DNA from: Myxococcales bacterium
GTDB lineage: Bacteria > Myxococcota_A > Polyangia > Fen-1088
Assembly: GCA_003170035.1 (NCBI GenBank)
Contig: PMZX01000465.1
Coordinates: 1-7,789 of the forward strand
Length of the DNA: 7,789 bases
Direction: 5' to 3'
Below, one piece after another: positions 1 through 5,126 of the stretch; the first letter of the stretch is position 1; every line of letters starts with the position of its first letter. The translations under genes and the position numbers were made by a program. The notes below the pieces were generated by a model. It did no database searches, was not told the DNA's origin, and worked only from the letters and a program-made list of their open reading frames with translations.

Positions 1-111
1 TGCGCCCTCGTCGCGCCTTGCCGTCCGGGCGCCTCGTCCACCGAAACATGTCCGCTCTTCTGACCGGAGGCACTAGGAGATCCTGGGCCCGGCCCTCTCC
101 GAACTCTATCC

Positions 112-162
112 AACAGAAAGGCCCCACGAAGTGGGAGGCAGGCCATCCCTCCTCGTGGAGCC
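112..162 (-). terminator. Strong hairpin with T-rich tail, probable terminator of the Cys-rich lipoprotein gene
   Basis: Seen in the sequence: positions 120-122 pair with 160-162, 124-129 (CCACGA) pair with 153-158 (TCGTGG), and 133-138 (GGGAGG) pair with 147-152 (CCCTCC). There is one C/A mismatch, a 3-nt bulge and an 8-nt loop. Read on the minus strand, the stem is followed by TTTCTGTT, the expected arrangement for a factor-independent terminator. It lies about 44 bp after the stop of the minus-strand lipoprotein gene. The stem is nearly symmetric, so it could also stop a plus-strand gene entering from the left. The remaining sequence at 1-105 shows only short open stretches; no gene can be supported there. 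Confidence 0.6.
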
Positions 163-171
163 TTGAATGAA

Positions 172-193
172 GGGCGCCCAGGTGGAGGCGCCC
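172..193 (-). terminator. Second, smaller hairpin just after the lipoprotein stop codon
   Basis: GGGCGCC at 172-178 pairs perfectly with GGCGCCC at 187-193 across an 8-nt loop. On the minus strand it lies 12 bp beyond the lipoprotein gene stop and is followed by TTCATT, a poor T tract. It may work together with the stronger hairpin at 112-162 or simply protect the 3' end of the transcript. Confidence 0.3.
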
Positions 194-205
194 CTGGCTA
201 GCAGC

Positions 206-1297
206 TCACGGCCCGCAGGTGCCGCCGCCGGTGCCTGTGCAGGCCAGTCCGGTGTCGCAGCTGCGACCTGAACAACACCGTTCCGCGTTGGCTCCACACG
301 GCTCGCAAGTAGACCCAGCCGTGTTTCCATTGCAAACCGTGCCAGCGGCTGTGCAGGTGCGGTTTCCGGCGGCCCCGCAGCAACGTTCGCTGGAGGCACC
401 ACAGGCAACGCAGGTCTCCCCCGCATCGGTGGCAGCGCAAACGACGTTCCCAGCCGTACAGGTGCCCAACCCTGCTCCGGCTCCACCACAGCACGGATCA
501 CCTGAAGCGCCGCAAGTTTCGGCATCCGACGTGCAAACGCCTTTCTCGCACACGCCGCCCCCTAGTCCGCCGGTGCAGGTATTCCCAGCGGCGATGCACC
601 GATCGTTCGCCCCGCAGCAGCCTCCCCCGCTGCAAATCGAGCCCGCGCAGCAGGCCTGGCCAGCGGCACCGCAGCCGCCTGATGCGTCTCCTGCATCCGC
701 ATCCGGACCATCCGCGGGGGCATCAGCAGGAGCGTCACGTGCATCCGCCGGTGAATCAGCCGCTGCATCCCTGACGACAGTGCCGCCTGCTCCGCCGGTG
801 GCGGTGGTTCCGCCTCTACCGCCGGTGACGCCGGTTGTGCCGCCTGCTCCGCCAGTGGCGGTGGTTCCGCCTCTACCGCCAGTGGCGGTGGTTCCGCCTC
901 TACCGCCGGTGACGCCGGTTGTGCCGCCTGCTCCGCCAGTGGCGGTGGTACCCCCTCTGCCGCCGATGACGGTCGTCGTTCCAGCCACGCCTCCAGTGGC
1001 GGTCGTCGTTCCAGCCGCGCCTCCAGCGGCGGTCGTCGTTCCAGCCGCGCCGCCTGTGGCAACGGTGGTTCCCCCGGTTATCGGCACCCCGCCAGTAGTG
1101 GTGGGTGTTCCGCCTGCTCCACCGGGCGCGGTAGTCATTCCTCCGGCTCCACCGAGGCCGCCGTCCTTCTTCGGACCGGCGTCACCGGGGGAGTTGGAGT
1201 TACTTGAACATCCCAATGCCCCCAGCGCAACCATCGCCGCGCAGGCGAACAACAACCGGGGAGCAGACCAAGCCAGAGCGAACCGCCTCTTTTCCAT
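206..1297 (-). CDS. Secreted Cys-rich lipoprotein with Gly/Thr repeat stalk
   Basis: The protein has 363 residues. The ATG at 1297 was chosen because GGAGGT sits 6 nt upstream; an in-frame ATG 36 nt further upstream lacks this. Residues 1-30 form a lipoprotein signal: MEKRR, a hydrophobic stretch, then ALGC with Cys30 as the likely lipidation site. Residues 49-173 are Gly/Thr-rich 9- and 10-residue repeats (GGRGGTTAT, GGAGGTTGVT, GGAAGTTTA-type). Residues 177-205 are an Asp/Ala/Pro linker. Residues 209-361 contain 28 cysteines, with CGAxxxxCC recurring four times. Known of the type: myxobacteria encode many exported proteins of this repeat-linker-cysteine design, mostly of unknown function. 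Inference: a lipid-anchored, disulfide-stabilised surface protein held out on a flexible stalk. No enzyme motif is visible. It shares strand with the FHA gene but is 214 bp downstream, with its own RBS and terminator, so a T6SS role is unproven. Confidence 0.85.
   Translation of the reverse strand: MEKRRFALAWSAPRLLFACAAMVALGALGCSSNSNSPGDAGPKKDGGLGGAGGMTTAPGGAGGTPTTTGGVPITGGTTVATGGAAGTTTAAGGAAGTTTATGGVAGTTTVIGGRGGTTATGGAGGTTGVTGGRGGTTATGGRGGTTATGGAGGTTGVTGGRGGTTATGGAGGTVVRDAAADSPADARDAPADAPADGPDADAGDASGGCGAAGQACCAGSICSGGGCCGANDRCIAAGNTCTGGLGGGVCEKGVCTSDAETCGASGDPCCGGAGAGLGTCTAGNVVCAATDAGETCVACGASSERCCGAAGNRTCTAAGTVCNGNTAGSTCEPCGANAERCCSGRSCDTGLACTGTGGGTCGP
779..964 (-). repeat. Nested 27/30-bp tandem repeats in the lipoprotein gene
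   Basis: This block encodes residues 112-173, alternating 9-residue GGRGGTTAT units (27 bp) with 10-residue GGAGGTTGVT units (30 bp). A composite 57-bp unit occurs nearly identically starting at about 782, 839 and 923, with one extra 27-bp unit inserted between the last two. Nucleotide identity between copies is high, with A/G changes such as GCCGGTGG versus GCCAGTGG. Such identity suggests recent duplication by slippage or recombination. All units are multiples of 3, so copy-number change keeps the frame and alters stalk length only. Confidence 0.85.
965..1054 (-). repeat. Three 30-bp tandem repeats, a second repeat type in the same gene
   Basis: Three consecutive 30-bp units carry GGTCGTCGTT at 971, 1001 and 1031. 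They encode residues 82-111 as three 10-residue units (GGAAGTTTAA, GGAAGTTTAT, GGVAGTTTVI). The nucleotide sequence differs from the adjacent 27/30-bp block although the encoded pattern is similar, suggesting a separate expansion. More diverged Gly/Thr units continue to about 1153. Confidence 0.8.
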
Positions 1298-1381
1298 GAG
1301 TCGACCTCCAATCATGTCCAGTACGTCAAACACCGAGTTAGTGGTGATATGTGAAATACTCCGTCAAGCGATGGACGTCCA
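1298..1381 (-). promoter_or_regulatory. Possible promoter and strong RBS of the lipoprotein gene
   Basis: Seen on the minus strand: the RBS GGAGGT (1309-1304) lies 6 nt before the ATG at 1297. Two TTGACG boxes resembling a -35 element occur at 1367-1362 and 1329-1324, but neither has a convincing -10 box at the usual spacing. A perfect 10-bp palindrome, TGGACGTCCA (1372-1381), lies directly upstream of the first box and could be a regulator site. This stretch is more AT-rich than the genes on either side. The RBS is solid; the promoter is a guess. The rest of the gap up to 1511 shows only weak hairpins without a T tract, so no terminator for the FHA gene can be called. Confidence 0.3.
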
Positions 1382-1511
1382 CCTGGGATGATTTCTTACC
1401 CCAGTAAACCCGCCGAGATGACGGTGATGTTCTGCGGGCGCGCCTGAGCCGGCCCTGGCATAGGCCGCGATTTGTTCAACAGCGGACACACAGGATGAGA
1501 GGAGCTGACTT

Positions 1512-2429
1512 CTACTTGTCGCCGTGCTCAGGCACGCGATCCGCTCCGAGCGCGACGCTGGCATAACCCCGCGCGAACTGTACGCCGAAGATCTCCGCAT
1601 GCAAGGCGGTGTCTTCCGCGATAAGGGTGGCGAAGCGATCCCGGTAGCTTGCCCACTGGGCCTTTGTCCGCGATCGGGGGAAAAGACCCGAGCCAGCGTC
1701 TTGCATGCCGGGATCGAGAGATTCGAGCAAGGCACGGATTCCCTGCGTGATCCCCTCCATCAGGGCGAGGTGGTGAATCCCCATGTCTGCGAACACGGCC
1801 TTCAGCTCACGCAGGCAGCCTTCCACGTCTCGCGAGGACGCGAGCAAGTGGTCAATGACCTCGCGGCCAGTGCGAGCGCGGTGCAGGGGCGTGTTTCCCG
1901 CAAGCGGCCTGACCCCCACCTCGGAGCCAAATTCCTCGTAGCCCTTCTTGAGCGCGACAAAGGCGTCGCTGAAGCCCTCGAGAATGCGCTGGCAGCGGGC
2001 CAGCCGATCGGGCTCGTTGCTCTGGGCTGGGGCAGCCAAGGGCGGCGCCGCGTGGGGTTCGTTCTGCTGCGACTCGCCCCAGTTCATGATTTTGGTAGAG
2101 GGGGAGTTGGAAACGGCGGGGCCAGCCAGGCCGGCTGTGACCCGAAGCTCGAAGCGCGAGATTCCCAGCTGCGCAGGATCAGGGAGCGAAATGGTCGTGT
2201 TCTTGGCCAGCCGCTCTCCTTGCAACCGAGTTCCGTTGGTGGAGCCCAGGTCGACGTAGGTGATGCTCGTCTCGTCGAATCTGAGCATCCCGTGCCATTG
2301 CGAGACGAAACGATCCTCGATGACGATGCTGTTGAGCGCGTTTCGCCCAACCCGGATCGGTGATTGATCGAACTCGAACGTCCTATCGCTGCCGGTTTGG
2401 GGATCCGTGAGTTTAACCTTGATGACCAT
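1512..2429 (-). CDS. tagH: T6SS FHA-domain protein (TagH/Fha type)
   Basis: The protein has 305 residues from the ATG at 2429, which has AGGGG 6 nt upstream and places the FHA fold at the very N-terminus. An in-frame ATG at 2456 has a poorer RBS. The FHA domain spans about residues 3-97 and shows the phosphothreonine-binding signature: RVGR (26-29), S43..H46 and DLGSTNG (60-66). A low-complexity Pro/Ala/Gln linker (about 101-140) follows. The C-terminal region (about 141-292) resembles the T6SS FHA-associated domain, with EGFSDAFVALKKGYEEFG, HLALMEGITQGIRALLESLDP-like and FGVQFARGYA segments. Known of the family: these cytoplasmic proteins bind phosphothreonine made by a PpkA-type kinase, reversed by PppA, and help trigger T6SS assembly. 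Divergent placement beside tssJ supports the assignment. No kinase or phosphatase is in the window, so phospho-control here is inferred. Confidence 0.9.
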   Translation of the reverse strand: MVIKVKLTDPQTGSDRTFEFDQSPIRVGRNALNSIVIEDRFVSQWHGMLRFDETSITYVDLGSTNGTRLQGERLAKNTTISLPDPAQLGISRFELRVTAGLAGPAVSNSPSTKIMNWGESQQNEPHAAPPLAAPAQSNEPDRLARCQRILEGFSDAFVALKKGYEEFGSEVGVRPLAGNTPLHRARTGREVIDHLLASSRDVEGCLRELKAVFADMGIHHLALMEGITQGIRALLESLDPGMQDAGSGLFPRSRTKAQWASYRDRFATLIAEDTALHAEIFGVQFARGYASVALGADRVPEHGDK

Positions 2430-2530
2430 GGCGAGCCCCTGGCGACCAGCGACCATAGCGCTGGCTCGTGAGGCTCACCACACCTATTGCGCCAAGCAAG
2501 ATGTGCTGGCAATCTCCCGTGGTTCTTTTC
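2430..2530. promoter_or_regulatory. Divergent control region between FHA gene and tssJ operon
   Basis: This gap must hold the start signals for both the minus-strand FHA gene and the plus-strand tss operon. Seen: a tandem direct repeat GCGACCA GCGACCA (2442-2455); an inverted repeat CCAGCG (2446-2451) / CGCTGG (2459-2464) with a 7-nt spacer; a longer-spaced inverted pair CGAGCC (2432-2437) / GGCTCG (2463-2468); and an 11-bp palindrome GTGAG-G-CTCAC (2468-2478). These overlap one another and would suit one or more dimeric regulators. No good sigma-70 or sigma-54 promoter could be recognised on either strand, so promoter positions are left open. Confidence 0.4.
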
Positions 2531-3037
2531 ATGCGAGGAAGGTGGTTGATGTCTGTGCTGCTGGCTGGGGCGGCCCTGCTGTCGTGTGCCCACACGCCAT
2601 TGCCCTGTCCCACGCCGGAACCAATCCGGGTGAGCATCCGCGCCTCGGACCGACTCAACCCAGGCGAGAATGGGGAATCGCTCGCCACCACGGTGCGGCT
2701 TTACCAGCTCAAGGATGCGGGCAAGCTTCAAACCGCCAACCTGGAACAGATTCTTGACAACGATCGGGCCGTGCTTGCCGATGATCTGGTATCGGTCAAA
2801 GAAATCACGCTGTACCCGGGTGATGTGGTCACACCATCGCTCGACCGGCGCGAAGGAGCCCTCATTGTCGCTGTGGTTGCATTTTTTCGCCATCCTTCCG
2901 GCGCCTCTTGGCGGGTTGCCAGCAAGCTGGCCCCGCCGGATGCCCAGTACTGCCACGCGCCCACCGGCGGGGACGCGGAGGCCGCGCGGTCGGTTCTGCG
3001 CATCGGGCTCGTCGATAGCCGCGTGGAGTTGCAGTGA
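2531..3037 (+). CDS. tssJ: T6SS outer-membrane lipoprotein TssJ
   Basis: The protein has 168 residues, normal for the family. Residues 1-18 (MRGRWLM then a hydrophobic run) form a lipoprotein signal ending in the lipobox LLSC, with Cys19 as the lipidated residue. The mature part carries the family pattern: SLATTVRLYQLKD (50-62), a DLVSVKEITLYPG stretch (85-97), and a C-terminal beta-rich half. Known role: TssJ is anchored in the outer membrane and binds the periplasmic end of TssM. The start is ambiguous. The ATG at 2531 gives a proper basic n-region but a poor RBS. The ATG at 2549 has AGGAAGG 6 nt upstream but would leave only 12 residues before the Cys and no positive charge. It is the first gene of the operon, and tssK follows 9 bp after its stop. 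Confidence 0.9.
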   Translation: MRGRWLMSVLLAGAALLSCAHTPLPCPTPEPIRVSIRASDRLNPGENGESLATTVRLYQLKDAGKLQTANLEQILDNDRAVLADDLVSVKEITLYPGDVVTPSLDRREGALIVAVVAFFRHPSGASWRVASKLAPPDAQYCHAPTGGDAEAARSVLRIGLVDSRVELQ

Positions 3038-3046
3038 GGGCAGGCA

Positions 3047-4444
3047 ATGACTGCCCCGCATAGAGTTGTCTGGTCGGAAGGACTGCTGATCTCCCCCCAG
3101 CATCTGCAGCAGGCGGACCTGTACCACGAGCGACTGCTGGACCGGCGGCTGGCCGCGCTGGCGCCCCAGACTTGGGGAATCCTGTCCCTCGATCTAGACA
3201 TGGCCGCTCTGCAAGCCGAGCAGTTGAGGGTGAGCCGCTTCGTCGGCATCCTGCCCGACGGCCTCTGCCTGGACTTTGCCGCCGGCGATCCCGAGGCTCC
3301 GGCCGCGCGGCCCATCGGGGTGCACTTCCCCCCGGCCCAGCCGGTGCTCGAAGTGTTCCTGGCCGTGCCCAAGGAGCGCGATGGGGTTCCCAGCGTCGCG
3401 GCCGAGGACGCGGACTGCAGCCAGCCCGCAGCCGAGGAAGCGGTTCGACGCACGCGCTTTCGCGCGGCCACCCGGCCGGTGGGCGACATGACCGGGGAGT
3501 CGGCAGACATGCCCATCGCCTTCGCCCGGCGCAATGTTTCGCTGCTGTTCGGCGATGAAGCCCGGGACGATTTCGACTCCATCAAGATTGCCGAGATCGC
3601 GCGCAACGCCAGCGGCGCGCTCGTCGCGAGCGAAGCCTTCATTCCCTCGGTGCTGTCCATCTCGGCTTCTTCGTTCCTGGGCAGCAGCGTGCGCCGGCTG
3701 CTCGCGCTCACCATCGCCAAGCAGCGCCAGCTTTCCGAGGAGCGCCGGCAACGCGACGCCGTGACCGTGGAATTCGGGACCGGCGAGGTCACCCGCTTTC
3801 TGCAACTCTCGGCCCTGAACGCGGCCATTCCCATTCTCGCACACGCCGGCCGCGACGGTGACCTGAGTCCGCGCGAACTCTACCTCTACCTCATCCAGAT
3901 CGCCGGCCAGCTTTCGACCCTGGTGCCCGATGCGGATCCGTCGTCGCTGCCCGCCTTCAAGTTCACCGCTCTGCGCTCCACCTTCGAGGAGCTGTTCGCG
4001 CTTCTCACCAGCCTCCTGCGCGCCAGCGTGCGCGAGGCCTGCCTGGCCGTGCCCATGGAGGTGCGTGAAGGACTGCAGGTTGGTACCCTGAGCGACGAGC
4101 GCATCCTCAAGTGCTCCCAGTTCGTCCTGGCGGCCCAGGCGCGGGGAGTTTCCGAGGAGCAACTGGCACGCGAGCTGCCAGGCCGGGCCAAGATTGCGTC
4201 CCGGCAACAATTGCCGTTCCTTCTGCGATCCGCCACACGCGGGCTCGGCCTGCAGGTCGCCCACCGCCCGCCCGCCGAGGTGCCGGTGCGGCCCCACGTG
4301 GCCTACTTCCTCATCGATGTCGCCGCCGGGGCGGAACACTGGCGCCAGGTACTGGGCGAGCGCAGCGTCGCCATCTACCTGCCGCCGCCCTACGATCCCG
4401 CGCAGCTCAAGCTCGAGATCTTCGCGATTCCCGCCAAAGCCTAG
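3047..4444 (+). CDS. tssK: T6SS baseplate subunit TssK
   Basis: The protein has 465 residues, close to the usual 440-460. The N-terminus shows the family hallmark: VVWSEGLLISPQHLQQADLY within residues 7-26. The C-terminal head region ends with a typical HVAYFLID strand (417-424) and a beta-rich tail rich in Pro and aromatic residues. The expected order is an N-terminal shoulder domain, a central helical neck (about 190-310, rich in Arg/Glu helices) and a C-terminal head. Known role: cytoplasmic TssK trimers link the baseplate wedge to the cytoplasmic parts of TssL and TssM. The start is supported by GAGGG about 6 nt before the ATG and by the 9-bp gap after tssJ. The stop is 3 bp before tssL. 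No frameshift or truncation is seen. Confidence 0.96.
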   Translation: MTAPHRVVWSEGLLISPQHLQQADLYHERLLDRRLAALAPQTWGILSLDLDMAALQAEQLRVSRFVGILPDGLCLDFAAGDPEAPAARPIGVHFPPAQPVLEVFLAVPKERDGVPSVAAEDADCSQPAAEEAVRRTRFRAATRPVGDMTGESADMPIAFARRNVSLLFGDEARDDFDSIKIAEIARNASGALVASEAFIPSVLSISASSFLGSSVRRLLALTIAKQRQLSEERRQRDAVTVEFGTGEVTRFLQLSALNAAIPILAHAGRDGDLSPRELYLYLIQIAGQLSTLVPDADPSSLPAFKFTALRSTFEELFALLTSLLRASVREACLAVPMEVREGLQVGTLSDERILKCSQFVLAAQARGVSEEQLARELPGRAKIASRQQLPFLLRSATRGLGLQVAHRPPAEVPVRPHVAYFLIDVAAGAEHWRQVLGERSVAIYLPPPYDPAQLKLEIFAIPAKA

Positions 4445-4447
4445 GCC

Positions 4448-5113
4448 ATGGATCTGGTATCTGACCTGACCGGAGATTGCTTCAGTGCCATCGGCCGCCT
4501 GCGCGCGCTGGATGAACCGGCTGCCTCCCCGGAGGTCGTGCAGGACCGACTACGCGCCTTCGTCGACAGTTTCAAGGAGCGAGCGCGCAAGGCTGCGGTT
4601 TCCGGGAAAGACGCGCAGGATATTGCCTATGCCCTGGTCGCGCTCATGGACGAGGTCGCGCTGCGCGCGCCCGAGCCGCTGCGCAGTTACTGGATGAACC
4701 AGCCGCTGCAACTCCACTTCTTCGGTGAGAACGTGGCGGGCGAGGGGTTCTTTGCCCGGCTGGACAGTCTCTTGGCGGACGGGCGTCGGCCGGCTGTCCT
4801 GCGCGTCTACCAGCTTTGCTTGCTGTTCGGGTTCCAGGGCAGGTACGGCTTTTCTGGTGGCGAGGTCGAGCTCATACGCATTGCCGAAGCCGTACGCAGT
4901 CAGGTGCAACGCAACCAAGAGGTGCCCGGCGCCCTCTCGCCCGCCGGCGAAGCGCCCGACGAACCGTTGGTTCGCAGCGCGGGTCGCAACCTTCTTCTCT
5001 GGGCGTCGCTCGGCATCTTCGCGCTGGCCCTCGCGCTTTTCGTCGGGCTGCGAGTCTCATTCGATCACGAGGTCGGCGATCTCTCTAGCCGCGTGGACGA
5101 GATAGCGCCGTAG
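4448..5113 (+). CDS. tssL: T6SS inner-membrane protein TssL (DotU/IcmH family), short form
   Basis: The protein has 221 residues. The cytoplasmic helical domain carries the family signatures: LMDEVAL (66-72), a W82...LQLHFFGE block ending at 94, AGEGFF (97-102), and YQLCLLFGFQGRYGF (121-135). One transmembrane segment lies near the C-terminus (about 181-203), followed by some 18 periplasmic residues. There is no C-terminal OmpA-like or other peptidoglycan-binding domain, so the complex would need another wall anchor or none. Known role: a tail-anchored partner of TssM that contacts TssK. The ATG is 3 bp after the tssK stop with no recognisable RBS, so translation probably depends on ribosomes finishing tssK. 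tssM begins 10 bp after its stop. Confidence 0.96.
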   Translation: MDLVSDLTGDCFSAIGRLRALDEPAASPEVVQDRLRAFVDSFKERARKAAVSGKDAQDIAYALVALMDEVALRAPEPLRSYWMNQPLQLHFFGENVAGEGFFARLDSLLADGRRPAVLRVYQLCLLFGFQGRYGFSGGEVELIRIAEAVRSQVQRNQEVPGALSPAGEAPDEPLVRSAGRNLLLWASLGIFALALALFVGLRVSFDHEVGDLSSRVDEIAP

Positions 5114-5126
5114 GAGTCACTTCGTG
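5111..5126 (+). promoter_or_regulatory. RBS deciding the GTG start of tssM
   Basis: TAGGAG at 5111-5116, which includes the tssL stop codon TAG, lies 7 nt before GTG at 5124. Translation from this GTG begins directly with the two transmembrane helices expected at the TssM N-terminus. The first in-frame ATG lies about 50 codons in, after both helices, so an ATG-only reading would lose the membrane anchor. Confidence 0.8.

Noticed and set aside
1..76. Possible 3' end of a plus-strand gene entering from the left (stops at 61-63 or 74-76), or a minus-strand start at 49
   Set aside because: Only about 16-24 codons are visible in any frame, with no recognisable motif; it cannot be told from chance.
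779..1054. Tandem repeats considered as a CRISPR array
   Set aside because: There are no unique spacers; the units are contiguous, in frame, and encode a Gly/Thr-rich protein stalk.
562..1062. Minus-strand open frame with repeated PPLEARLERR-like units
   Set aside because: This is an alternate frame of the same tandem repeats in the lipoprotein gene, and the repetition is inherited from the DNA repeat.
219..1391. Long plus-strand open frame (390 codons) rich in Pro, Val and Ala
   Set aside because: It lies antisense to the lipoprotein gene. In-frame repeats with multiples of 3 keep every frame open, and it has no RBS or sensible domain. The minus strand has a signal peptide, lipobox, RBS and ordered cysteine pattern.
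1383..1438. Hairpins CTGGG/CCCAG (1383-1404) and CCCGC/GCGGG (1409-1438) as a terminator of the FHA gene
   Set aside because: The stems are only 5 bp with loops of 12 and 20 nt, and no proper T tract follows on the minus strand.
1524..2363. Plus-strand open frame of 279 codons
   Set aside because: It is antisense to the FHA gene, which has clear family motifs; its composition is typical of a high-GC shadow frame.
2485..2520. Possible sigma-70 or sigma-54 promoter upstream of tssJ
   Set aside because: The best boxes match the consensus at too few positions, and the GG/GC pair required for sigma-54 at the right spacing is absent.
2084..3127. Minus-strand open frame of 347 codons spanning the divergent region
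   Set aside because: It overlaps the FHA gene in another frame and runs antisense across tssJ; its translation is rich in Arg, Ser and Pro without recognisable motifs.
2728..3834. Minus-strand open frame of 368 codons opposite tssJ and tssK
   Set aside because: The Ser/Arg/Ala-rich translation is typical of the antisense of high-GC genes. tssK on the plus strand is unambiguous.
3194..4339. Minus-strand open frame of 381 codons opposite tssK
   Set aside because: It is the antisense shadow of tssK, Gly/Gln/His/Arg-rich, with no RBS or family resemblance.
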